Source of the DNA: Fidelibacterota bacterium UBA1134 | GTDB lineage: Bacteria > Fidelibacterota > Marinisomatia > Marinisomatales > S15-B10 | DNA length: 6,426 bases | Reading direction: 5' to 3' | Assembly (NCBI GenBank): GCA_002311975.1 | Contig: DCAL01000013.1 | Location: 1-6,426, forward strand | In this document: positions 1 through 6,270 of the stretch, piece by piece | How positions within the stretch are numbered: the first letter of the stretch is position 1 | Layout: each line of letters opens with the position of its first letter | Program-made: the position numbers and the translations under genes | Notes under the pieces: generated by a model | The model's input: only the letters and a program-made list of their open reading frames with translations | Databases searched by the model: none | Told to the model about the DNA's origin: nothing

Positions 1-467
1 TGCGGCTCCGGTACGCCTATTTCATTACATGTACCGACGTTGTGAAGAGTGAAGAGACGGGCGAAGTGGTTGAATTGCGTTGCACGTACGATCCCGAGAC
101 AAAAGGCGGGTCTGCGCCGGATGGCCGGAAAGTGAAGGGGACAATTCATTGGGTATCGGCAGAACATGCCGTTAGCGTGGAGGTTCGCCAGTACGATCGC
201 CTGTTCCTTGTGCCAGAGCCGGGAAGTGAGACCGGCGGCGATTTTAAGGCAGATCTCAACCCGGACTCTCTAACCATCATTTCGGATTGTTTGGCCGAGC
301 CTAGTCTGAAAAGTGCTGAGACCGGCACTCATTATCAGTTTGAGCGCGTCGGTTACTTCTATGTGGATACTGTCGATTCCGTGGCGGAGGCGCCCGTGTT
401 TAATCGAACAGCCCCTCTGCGGGATTCGTGGGCGAAGATTGAAAAAGCGATGGGGCAGCAAAACTAG
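1..467 (+). CDS. glnS: Glutaminyl-tRNA synthetase, C-terminal part (5' end outside window)
   Basis: GlnRS charges tRNA-Gln with glutamine in the cytoplasm. The reading frame is open from base 3 with no start in view, so this is the last 154 residues of a protein usually about 550 long. A GTG at 42 is internal: the frame upstream of it reads RLRYAYFITCTDVV, which is typical GlnRS sequence. What remains is the C-terminal beta-barrel anticodon-binding region. It shows the family segments DGRKVKGTIHWVSA, EVRQYDRLF, AEPSLK, YQFERVGYF and PVFNRTAPLRDSWAK. In the E. coli enzyme the Gln and Arg of the QFER motif contact the anticodon (recalled from the literature), and both are kept here. The stop is TAG. 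The next gene starts 18 bases (TTG) or 54 bases (ATG) downstream with no terminator visible, so read-through into the envelope genes is likely. A cognate tRNA-Gln(CUG) lies near the right end of the window. Confidence 0.96.
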   Translation, partial: RLRYAYFITCTDVVKSEETGEVVELRCTYDPETKGGSAPDGRKVKGTIHWVSAEHAVSVEVRQYDRLFLVPEPGSETGGDFKADLNPDSLTIISDCLAEPSLKSAETGTHYQFERVGYFYVDTVDSVAEAPVFNRTAPLRDSWAKIEKAMGQQN

Positions 468-521
468 GACCGAAAAGAATTACATTTGAAAATCTTCCTC
501 AAGCTAATACATTGGCATAAG

Positions 522-1814
522 ATGCTGAGAATCCGTCAGACTTTTGTTCTCTTAATGTGCGTTGCGGCCGTCTCACAGCTATTGGGATCACCGATTGCGC
601 CCCGCTGGCTCAATCTCTATATCCTCGAATTTGATAATATCAAGAGTGAACCTTCGATCCAGTGGCTGAGCACCGGTTTTGTTGACATGATGAAGCAGAA
701 GTTTGAGAACATCGACGGTGTCAGAATCCTTGGTCGGTCTGAGATGGAGAGAATCTTACAGGATCGTTCTTCCCTTCTGAGGCAAAAAGCTGGCACAAGA
801 AATGTCCTGTTGATGGGGACCTTTACGCGTGAGCTTGATCAGGTGGTTGTGAATGCACAACTGATAAACATCGCCAACTGGGATGAATTGGGGAAAGTTG
901 TAACGAGAGGATCACTGAATCGGGTTCCCGCGTTGAGCAGTGATCTGTTCAGAAAAGTGAGCGAAGCGCTCAAAGGACAGTTGCCGTCTCAGGAGCCGGG
1001 CACATTGAAGACACCCTTAGTTGAAGCCAAACCGCCGCAGTACAGTCAGCAGATGAAGGATCTCAATCTTTCTCTATCCTCCGCGCTGGAGGATCTTGAG
1101 GAGGCAATGGATCTCACCATCGGCGCCCGTGAACTGGCAGATGGAACGGTAGAATCTCATGGCAAGTTTTCGCGCGACTTCACTTTTGGATCCTCAGGGA
1201 ATGAGGAAGTGATGCCTCCCGAGGATGTCGAAATGCTCGAGGAGATCCTCACCAGGATTTCGAGCAATCCGTATCAAGTCACCATCGGCAAACCGGAAAT
1301 GGAAATCAAAGATGACAACTCGAAGATGATCGTTCTGACCTTGCCGATAAAATATTCACTAAGGGAAAACCTTATCAAGGATATGCTGAAATCGCTTCCG
1401 TACACCGGCGTGCGGCAGAAGGGATCTCTTACTACGATAGAATTTTCCAGGAATAAATTCCCCCTGCCCGAGTTTCTGAATGACCGAGTCAAAAAGGGTG
1501 CCTTCAGGACTGTTCCTATTATTCAGCTGTTAGATTATGACGGCAAGGTCCGAACCGTGATCCTTGACAGCACCGACCCTTACTGGTATAAGAGAAAAGC
1601 CGGCAGTGTCAACTATGTGACAGAACATATCTTCTCGCCGCTGGTAGTTTTCACCATTGGCAGCTGGTCACTACAGGTAACGATGGAAGCGGTGGACATT
1701 AAGGCGAATTACGTTCTCGAATTGCCGCAGAAAGAGGTGGCACGCTACGCACGTGTTCTGGTGGAATTTGTTCCGGAAACAGAGCTGTCACAGTTTCTGT
1801 CTGCACTGCTGTGA
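522..1814 (+). CDS. Exported protein with FlgO/CsgG/TolB-like N-terminal domain and unrecognised C-terminal domain
   Basis: Start chosen at ATG 522 (430 residues) because it puts a signal peptide at the N-terminus: basic MLRIRQ, hydrophobic FVLLMCVAAV, likely cleavage after GSPIA. An in-frame TTG at 486 would add 12 residues; neither start has a convincing Shine-Dalgarno. Residues 32-152 resemble the FlgO/CsgG/TolB-like alpha/beta domain. A first strand (LNLYILEFDNI) precedes a helix LSTGFVDMMKQKF, then VRILGRSEMERIL, then the strands VLLMGTFTR and VVVNAQLIN. In known proteins this fold takes part in periplasmic or outer-membrane assemblies such as curli secretion and flagellar outer-membrane factors. 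A proline-rich linker and an acidic helical stretch follow (about 153-248). Residues about 250-430 are beta-rich and I do not recognise them. The signal peptide cysteine is preceded by LLM, a poor lipobox, so it is probably not a lipoprotein, unlike CsgG. The stop overlaps the thioredoxin start by 4 bases. The exact role is unknown. Confidence 0.75.
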   Translation: MLRIRQTFVLLMCVAAVSQLLGSPIAPRWLNLYILEFDNIKSEPSIQWLSTGFVDMMKQKFENIDGVRILGRSEMERILQDRSSLLRQKAGTRNVLLMGTFTRELDQVVVNAQLINIANWDELGKVVTRGSLNRVPALSSDLFRKVSEALKGQLPSQEPGTLKTPLVEAKPPQYSQQMKDLNLSLSSALEDLEEAMDLTIGARELADGTVESHGKFSRDFTFGSSGNEEVMPPEDVEMLEEILTRISSNPYQVTIGKPEMEIKDDNSKMIVLTLPIKYSLRENLIKDMLKSLPYTGVRQKGSLTTIEFSRNKFPLPEFLNDRVKKGAFRTVPIIQLLDYDGKVRTVILDSTDPYWYKRKAGSVNYVTEHIFSPLVVFTIGSWSLQVTMEAVDIKANYVLELPQKEVARYARVLVEFVPETELSQFLSALL

Positions 1815-2329
1815 AACGACTCTTATTCTGTCTCATTGTAAGCGTCTCTCTGGTCCTGTCCCAGACTAATCGGGTTCCGTCTTTACACCTGAAGATGGTC
1901 GATGGCAAAGAGACAACAATCCTCCAGCTCTTGCAAGACGGGCCGATGCTGATCGACTTCTGGGCGCTGTGGTGTGCGCCGTGCCTGAAGGCTATGAGGC
2001 ATCTCGACGGTTTCCACAAGAAGTATGCGGCGGATAACTTCAGAGTGCTCGCCATTAATCTTGATACGGAACGCAGCCGCTCAAAAGTTCGCTCTTATGT
2101 TCGATCGAAAGGTTACAGTTTTCTGGTGGCGCTCGATCCCGCTCAAGAAAGCTACCGAAGAATGAATGGAAACGTCATGCCGTTCACAGTCTTGGTTAAC
2201 AGGTCAGGCGAGATTGTTTACAAGCATACAGGCTATGTACCCGGTGACGAAAAGGTACTGGAAGAGAAAATCCAATCTCTTGTTCGGCAGGGAGCGACAG
2301 AATCTCCTGACGAACCTTCACCACACTAA
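1811..2329 (+). CDS. TlpA/ResA-like exported thioredoxin-fold protein
   Basis: A 172-residue protein with an N-terminal hydrophobic segment (MKRLLFCLIVSVSLVLS) that serves as signal peptide or membrane anchor, followed by a TlpA-type thioredoxin domain. The active site is W54-C-A-P-C58 within LIDFWALWCAPC. The cis-proline that faces the active site is P124 in GNVMPFTVLV, followed by the usual RSGEIVYKHTGY strand pair. Family members transfer electrons or reduce/oxidise disulfides in the periplasm, for example in cytochrome maturation or envelope protein folding; the substrate cannot be read from sequence. The GTG start overlaps the upstream stop as GTGA and has no Shine-Dalgarno, so translation is probably coupled. 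The barrel gene begins 7 bases after the TAA. That barrel has exactly two cysteines and is a plausible client. The last 15 residues are a polar tail. Confidence 0.9.
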   Translation: MKRLLFCLIVSVSLVLSQTNRVPSLHLKMVDGKETTILQLLQDGPMLIDFWALWCAPCLKAMRHLDGFHKKYAADNFRVLAINLDTERSRSKVRSYVRSKGYSFLVALDPAQESYRRMNGNVMPFTVLVNRSGEIVYKHTGYVPGDEKVLEEKIQSLVRQGATESPDEPSPH

Positions 2330-2336
2330 TACTCTC

Positions 2337-4256
2337 TTGCGCAGAGCCTTCTTCTTCCTGGCCATTCTCCTGGTCCAGATCAAGGGTCAGGATTTTTCTT
2401 ACTCAGCCGGTCTCACCTCGCTGTACGGAGACGGCAGGCAGCGGAGTCTCGAAATAGGCCGTGGTGAATTGCTGCCGTACATCTATCGCGAACATTTTCT
2501 CGATCTAACAGCGGGATACGGAAGCTTCTTCCTTTGGAGTAATCTGGAGTTCAGCTCACCGCCGCAGATTGGACCGACGCACAGTGGACTGAGGAAGATT
2601 CGCCTGTTGTGGGAAGGGCAGACTCTTTCGGTGAGCGTTGGAGATCTCTACGGCCAGTTCGGTCGCGGTCTGGCGCTCAATCTATGGGAAAACCAGGGAA
2701 TCGACTGGGATACATCTCTGAGGGGAATCTGGCTGAAATCCCGTTGGAGAGATGTTTGGTCTATAGACGTTCTCACTGGCCGCATCGCAGGAGGACGCCA
2801 CCTGCCCGTAGGTCCCGGCGTCGATCCGAGGATCAGAGACTTTTCTGACAACAGTGAGGTGAGCGCCCTCTCGGTGTTCCGGAGCAACATTGTGCCGGGA
2901 GCTTCCTTGGGGGGATATGTGGTACGGGTGAATTCCTCCAATCCGTGGTTCAGCAAAATGCGAAATCTGTTCGAGGGTGGTTATGTGACCGTGGATTCTG
3001 CAAACGTGCAGACGCAATCTGTCACACCCGGACTGATGGGAGAATACCTCGGTCCGGATTTTGATCTGTATGTTGAGGTCACCCGCAGAGAGCACAGGAT
3101 TATCGATGGTGACAGCCTCTTTTCCTCGGCACAAAGTAAATGGTTCACCTATGGAGACAGTCAGCGGGGGTGGGGCGGATACGGCAGTATATCCTATTAT
3201 CCGGGCCGCCTCGGAATGACGGTGGAATACAAGAATTACATGTATGACAGCAGTGATCTTGATAAAAGACGCCACCTTCCGTTCAGGCTCGGTCGCAGCA
3301 GCTCCATCCAGAGACCGCCATCTGCTTTCCGTGAACACAGTTCAACGCTGCTGTCAAGAACGCCCCACGTCATGGATTTCGAAGATGAAGTCGGTCTGCA
3401 GGTCGAAGCCAATTTTGAGGCGAATGAAGATATTTTTCTCCTTTTCAATTACGCCGCAAGCAGCCGGCATGTCTCCTTCCAGAAGGTGTTCCGTCCGGAT
3501 TTCTCCACAGAGTGGATGACAGAGGAGACGGAAATGCAGTTGTGGATGGACGCGCGAGAACAATACTACCCTTTCCGGGAGATATATGGTGAAATCAATG
3601 CTCACTTCGATCAATTGGGACTCGATTTCAAGGGGATGATTTCACAATCCAGTGAAATCATCGTATACGATGCCTTTTTCATTGAACGGGCAGGCGCATC
3701 TGAATGGCTTTCATCCCAGTCGAAGCGGATAGTCACATGGGAGAAACGAAATCTGCTGACACTGCCGACAGAGTTGACCGTCAACCTGCCGCTCGGTTTG
3801 GGATTGACGCTCTATTGGGAGCATCAGTGGGAGGATCTACAGCTGAAGACCTACATTGGGTTTGAAGATCAACAAACGGGCGCCGTGGACAGCGTTACTA
3901 CGGATGAAGTCAATTCAGTTCCGTACTATTACCGCTACGTTGCCGTAAATATTGGTAAACCATCTCGCTTCACCGTGGGTCTTGTTTATGATTACGCTTC
4001 GAAACTCAAGACGGGACAGAGCGCCAATGCAGATCCCGGGGAGGACAGTTGGTTGGAGGCTGTGATTCGCCGCAACGGTGTTGACTTGAGAAATAAATGG
4101 TTTGGTGTTCAGTCATCCGTTTACGTGACGCCGTCCACAATTCTCTCCCTGTTTTACGGTTCGCTCCAAGGCGGCCTGAAATGCGACAGCGGCGTCTGCG
4201 TCTATGTGCCGGGAATTGAGGATGCACTCACCATCAGTTTGACGAGTAATTTTTAG
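2337..4256 (+). CDS. Predicted outer-membrane beta-barrel protein, DUF6029-like
   Basis: The open frame extends upstream to an ATG at 2166, but that part lies inside the thioredoxin gene and does not look like a protein start. A TTG at 2337, 7 bases after the thioredoxin stop, gives a compact signal peptide (RRAFFFLAILLVQIKGQ, then DFSYS) and 639 residues; TTG 2280 is the alternative. The mature part alternates short amphipathic strands rich in Tyr, Trp, Phe and Gly with polar turns, and ends in ISLTSNF, the aromatic C-terminus expected of BAM-assembled barrels. Conserved-looking pieces are GDLYGQFGRGLALN (residues 102-115) and RTPHVMDFEDEVGLQ (about 341-355), reminiscent of the uncharacterised DUF6029 barrels of Bacteroidetes. 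The only cysteines are C616 and C621 (CDSGVC), in the turn before the last strand. Function is unknown; transport, adhesion or a structural role are all possible. The family name is from memory and not checked by a search. Confidence 0.78.
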   Translation: MRRAFFFLAILLVQIKGQDFSYSAGLTSLYGDGRQRSLEIGRGELLPYIYREHFLDLTAGYGSFFLWSNLEFSSPPQIGPTHSGLRKIRLLWEGQTLSVSVGDLYGQFGRGLALNLWENQGIDWDTSLRGIWLKSRWRDVWSIDVLTGRIAGGRHLPVGPGVDPRIRDFSDNSEVSALSVFRSNIVPGASLGGYVVRVNSSNPWFSKMRNLFEGGYVTVDSANVQTQSVTPGLMGEYLGPDFDLYVEVTRREHRIIDGDSLFSSAQSKWFTYGDSQRGWGGYGSISYYPGRLGMTVEYKNYMYDSSDLDKRRHLPFRLGRSSSIQRPPSAFREHSSTLLSRTPHVMDFEDEVGLQVEANFEANEDIFLLFNYAASSRHVSFQKVFRPDFSTEWMTEETEMQLWMDAREQYYPFREIYGEINAHFDQLGLDFKGMISQSSEIIVYDAFFIERAGASEWLSSQSKRIVTWEKRNLLTLPTELTVNLPLGLGLTLYWEHQWEDLQLKTYIGFEDQQTGAVDSVTTDEVNSVPYYYRYVAVNIGKPSRFTVGLVYDYASKLKTGQSANADPGEDSWLEAVIRRNGVDLRNKWFGVQSSVYVTPSTILSLFYGSLQGGLKCDSGVCVYVPGIEDALTISLTSNF

Positions 4257-4313
4257 AATTAACTCTCTGTCTGTCTTGACCTGACACGATTCCCTTTCTG
4301 CCTCGACAGAACA

Positions 4314-4383
4314 CCAAAGGCGGGCACGCAAAAAGACAGGCACGCCAAGAACACGGCCAGCCAAAAGAACGGCGGGCAGGCGC
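4314..4383. repeat. Degenerate short tandem repeat, about 15-19 base units
   Basis: Four imperfect units can be aligned by eye: GGCGGGCACGCAAAAAGAC, AGGCACGCCAAGAAC, ACGGCCAGCCAAAAGAAC and GGCGGGCAGGCG. Each couples a GGC/GCC-rich half to an A-rich half ending in GAC or GAAC. All three plus-strand frames lack a usable start codon, so the repetition is not obviously protein-coding. It may be a decayed interspersed repeat or a low-complexity relic. Unit boundaries are approximate. Confidence 0.45.
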
Positions 4384-4388
4384 TGACG

Positions 4389-4403
4389 GGGAATGAAGTT
4401 CCC
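4389..4403. repeat. Small inverted repeat GGGAA/TTCCC
   Basis: GGGAA (4389-4393) and TTCCC (4399-4403) form a perfect 5-bp stem around TGAAG. Its last two bases overlap the left arm of the larger hairpin that follows, so the two cannot both be complete in one transcript. Confidence 0.45.
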
Positions 4404-4445
4404 AAACCAATTTAGCCTCAAGCCTGCAGGCGGAAATCGGTTTGG
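4402..4445. repeat. Long imperfect hairpin in the amidohydrolase leader
   Basis: CCAAACCAATTT (4402-4413) pairs with AAATCGGTTTGG (4434-4445) with one mismatch in twelve. Inside, GCCT (4415-4418) can pair with AGGC (4428-4431). There is no T-run on either side in either orientation, so it is not a standard intrinsic terminator. It could be a structured RNA leader element, a protein-binding palindrome, or the end of a repeat element. Confidence 0.65.
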
Positions 4446-4455
4446 CGCCGCCAAA
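4441..4455. repeat. Competing hairpin TTTGGC/GCCAAA
   Basis: TTTGGC (4441-4446) and GCCAAA (4450-4455) form a perfect 6-bp inverted repeat with a GCC loop. Five of the left-arm bases (4441-4445) are also the right arm of the larger hairpin at 4402-4445, so RNA could form one or the other but not both. Confidence 0.6.
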
Positions 4456-4458
4456 TGA

Positions 4459-4478
4459 TACTCTCAGTCATGAGAGTA
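4459..4478. promoter_or_regulatory. Perfect 8-bp inverted repeat, possible operator or RNA hairpin
   Basis: TACTCTCA (4459-4466) is exactly complementary to TGAGAGTA (4471-4478) around a GTCA loop. TACTCTC recurs directly at 4477-4483. The site lies about 80 bases before the amidohydrolase start, where a repressor operator or a leader hairpin would be reasonable. No T-run follows. The regulatory role is inferred from position and symmetry alone. Confidence 0.45.
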
Positions 4479-4545
4479 CTCTCCTTCGCACATAAAACTG
4501 ATGCAATTGTGATCTCATAATGTTAGCTTCTTTCAGAAAGATAAC

Positions 4546-4552
4546 AGGGGAG
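4546..4552 (+). promoter_or_regulatory. Ribosome binding site fixing the amidohydrolase start
   Basis: AGGGGAG sits 6 bases before the ATG at 4559. It favours that start over the in-frame ATG at 4520, which has no such site and would place 13 polar residues before the signal peptide. It is the only strong Shine-Dalgarno seen in the window. Confidence 0.75.
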
Positions 4553-4558
4553 ATCCTC

Positions 4559-6061
4559 ATGATAAAACGATCAATATCAATTACCCTCTTCTTAATCTAT
4601 CTCGCAGTTACGGTTCAGGTAATGGGGGCTGGCACGAGCGATCCTGCCGACCTCATTGCGGAGAAGAAGACAGCCGCCAAGTGGGTAGATAAAAATGGCA
4701 AGGAGATCCAGGCAATCTCGAATCAGATCTGGGATCTAGCTGAGATTGCCCTCAAGGAATTCAAATCGGCAAAGCTTCTATCAACTACTCTTGAGGATGC
4801 AGGCTTTCAGTTGAAGCGGGGCGTATCGGACATGCCTTCGGCTTTTGTGGCAAGCTACGGTTCCGGCAAGCCGGTAATAGCATTTTTGGCTGAATATGAC
4901 GCGCTCCCGGGACTGTCCCAGAAGGTGAGCACGAAGATCGATCCTGTGGTGGCTGGCGCCGGCGGACACGGTTGCGGTCATTCCCTCTTCGGGGCCGGTA
5001 CAATCGGCGGGGCGCTGGCGTTGAAGGAGAGTATGGTCAAGCACGGACTCAAGGGAACTATTCGGGTCTATGGGACTCCCGCGGAAGAACAGGTGGTGGC
5101 TAAAGTTTTCATGGTGCGTGATGGTCTCTTCGATGATGTTGATGTCTGCTTCGATTGGCACCCTTCCAACAAGAACAGGGTGAGGGTCCAACCGAGCAAA
5201 GCCCTGAGATCGTTTGAAGTTACGTTCTACGGCCGGTCGGCTCACGCCTCCGGTGCGCCGTGGAAAGGTGTCTCCGCCCTCGATGCGGTTGAAGCGTTTG
5301 CGACTGGTGTGAATCTGTTGCGGGAACACATACCGACCACGGGAAGAATTCACTATGTGGTAACTGACGGCGGAGGAGCGCCGAACGTCATTCCTGCCAA
5401 GGCTTCCATCTGGATGTTCACACGGGCGAAGGACTGGCCGGAGGTGATGAAGATTTATCGCCACGTAGAGACGATCGTGAAGGCGGCGGATATGATGGCG
5501 TGGGGTGAAGAATACGGCGATCCCGACACTGGATTCAGGACTGCCGAAATCAATATGCTCACCGGTGTTTACGAATATAACCATAATAAGGAGGCCGCCA
5601 AGCTTGTCCACAGGAATCTTATGCGGGTGGGTCCACCGGAATACACCAAAAAGGAAACCCGCTTCGGTCGTAAACTGCAGGAAGCGTTCGGCGTAGAGGT
5701 GGAGGGCTATCATACGGAGGTGGCCGAACTTGATCTCGATCCGCTGCCGGAGTCAGGCGGTTCCACTGATGTGGCGAACATTTCATGGGTTACGCCCACA
5801 ACGGCATTCAGCGTCAGCAACTGGCCGCTCAATATCCCGGCTCACTCGTGGGCTTCCACTTCGGCATCGGGGAGTTCGGTAGGACTGAAGGCGATGATGA
5901 ATGCCTGCAAGGTTCTGGCCTTCAATGCCATCGATGTGATGATGGATCCCGCTCTACTGGAGCCCGTGCGGAAGGAGTTCGAAGAGAGTACCAAGAACTT
6001 TGATTATGCGGATCCTGTTGATGCCAAGACGAAGCCCTCGCTGCCGTCGCACATGCGTTAG
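4559..6061 (+). CDS. Exported M20-family (M20D/AbgB-like) metal-dependent amidohydrolase
   Basis: A 500-residue enzyme from ATG 4559. The N-terminus MIKRSISITLFLIYLAVTVQVMGAG is a signal peptide, so the enzyme should act outside the cytoplasm. The metal-site motifs of the M20D group (AbgB p-aminobenzoyl-glutamate hydrolase, plant auxin-conjugate hydrolases) are intact: AEYDALPG (111-118), GCGHSLFGAG with C139 and H141, PAEEQ with E176/E177, DWHP with H201, and PAHSW with H429. By analogy with ILL2-type enzymes, C139, H141, E177, H201 and H429 bind the two metals and E176 is the catalytic base. The inserted dimerisation domain starts near residue 215 and carries SAHASGAPWKG with H229. Likely reaction: hydrolysis of an amide bond of an N-acyl or aryl amino acid or small peptide; the substrate is not predictable. 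It is separated from the upstream genes by 302 bases, so it is probably transcribed on its own. It is close to AbgB in length, and I see no lesion. Confidence 0.92.
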   Translation: MIKRSISITLFLIYLAVTVQVMGAGTSDPADLIAEKKTAAKWVDKNGKEIQAISNQIWDLAEIALKEFKSAKLLSTTLEDAGFQLKRGVSDMPSAFVASYGSGKPVIAFLAEYDALPGLSQKVSTKIDPVVAGAGGHGCGHSLFGAGTIGGALALKESMVKHGLKGTIRVYGTPAEEQVVAKVFMVRDGLFDDVDVCFDWHPSNKNRVRVQPSKALRSFEVTFYGRSAHASGAPWKGVSALDAVEAFATGVNLLREHIPTTGRIHYVVTDGGGAPNVIPAKASIWMFTRAKDWPEVMKIYRHVETIVKAADMMAWGEEYGDPDTGFRTAEINMLTGVYEYNHNKEAAKLVHRNLMRVGPPEYTKKETRFGRKLQEAFGVEVEGYHTEVAELDLDPLPESGGSTDVANISWVTPTTAFSVSNWPLNIPAHSWASTSASGSSVGLKAMMNACKVLAFNAIDVMMDPALLEPVRKEFEESTKNFDYADPVDAKTKPSLPSHMR

Positions 6062-6192
6062 CAGGATTCATCTGCACAGTCCACTTGTGGCGGGAACTCT
6101 TGCCAAAAACCATTGTTGACCTTCTGCCGAAGGGGTAAGTTTGACCTCTTCTTTACGAGAGAGGCGTGCATTTGTTCTTTGATTATGAGAAG

Positions 6193-6263
6193 TGGGGAGT
6201 CGTCTAACGGCAGGACGCCAGGTTCTGGTCCTGGTAATTGGGGTTCGAGTCCCTGCTCCCCAG
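6193..6263 (+). tRNA. tRNA-Gln(CUG)
   Basis: A full cloverleaf can be drawn. Acceptor TGGGGAG (6193-6199) pairs perfectly with CTCCCCA (6256-6262), and the discriminator is G6263. The D stem is GTC/GAC. The anticodon stem CCAGG/CCTGG encloses loop TTCTGGT with anticodon CTG at 6225-6227. The T arm has loop TTCGAGT. The 3' CCA is not encoded (next bases CAG). The U-A first pair is typical of tRNA-Gln. Confidence 0.96.
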
Positions 6264-6270
6264 CAGATTT

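Larger units (their letters stand above)
4257..4558. other. 302-base non-coding region between barrel and amidohydrolase genes
   Basis: No convincing gene lies here on either strand. The first 50 bases are pyrimidine-rich with no intrinsic terminator: the only stem, TTCTG/CAGAA at 4296-4311, is short and has no T-run. Bases about 4314-4383 form a degenerate tandem repeat, and 4389-4478 hold four inverted repeats, listed separately. After that comes an AT-richer stretch with a CATAAT (4516-4521) that could be a -10 box, although no good -35 is correctly spaced. The region ends with the ribosome binding site of the amidohydrolase gene. Confidence 0.7.

Noticed and set aside
42..467. GTG at 42 as the start of a separate small gene
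   Set aside because: The frame is open upstream and encodes contiguous GlnRS sequence, so this is an internal valine codon.
2166..2336. Upstream extension of the barrel frame to an ATG
   Set aside because: It overlaps the thioredoxin coding sequence completely, and its polar, basic residues would put the signal peptide 57 residues into the protein.
2682..3338. 218-codon minus-strand open frame
   Set aside because: Antisense to the barrel gene; composition is typical of a shadow frame, with no start signals.
4402..4445. Long hairpin as an intrinsic terminator of the envelope operon
   Set aside because: No T-run on either side in either orientation, and it sits about 145 bases past the barrel stop.
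4113..4454. 113-codon minus-strand open frame extending through the intergenic region
   Set aside because: Half of it is antisense to the barrel's C-terminus and the rest runs through the repeat and hairpin block. No ribosome binding site or family similarity.
4504..4521. CRP-like half site (TTGTGATCTCA)
   Set aside because: Only one half matches; the expected TCACA half at the right spacing is absent.
4781..5713. 310-codon open frame on the minus strand
   Set aside because: It lies entirely inside the amidohydrolase gene, whose plus-strand protein has intact family motifs. The minus-strand product has no recognisable features.
6120..6133. CCTTC/GAAGG stem after the amidohydrolase gene as a terminator
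   Set aside because: Only a 5-bp stem and no T-run follows, so an intrinsic terminator cannot be supported.
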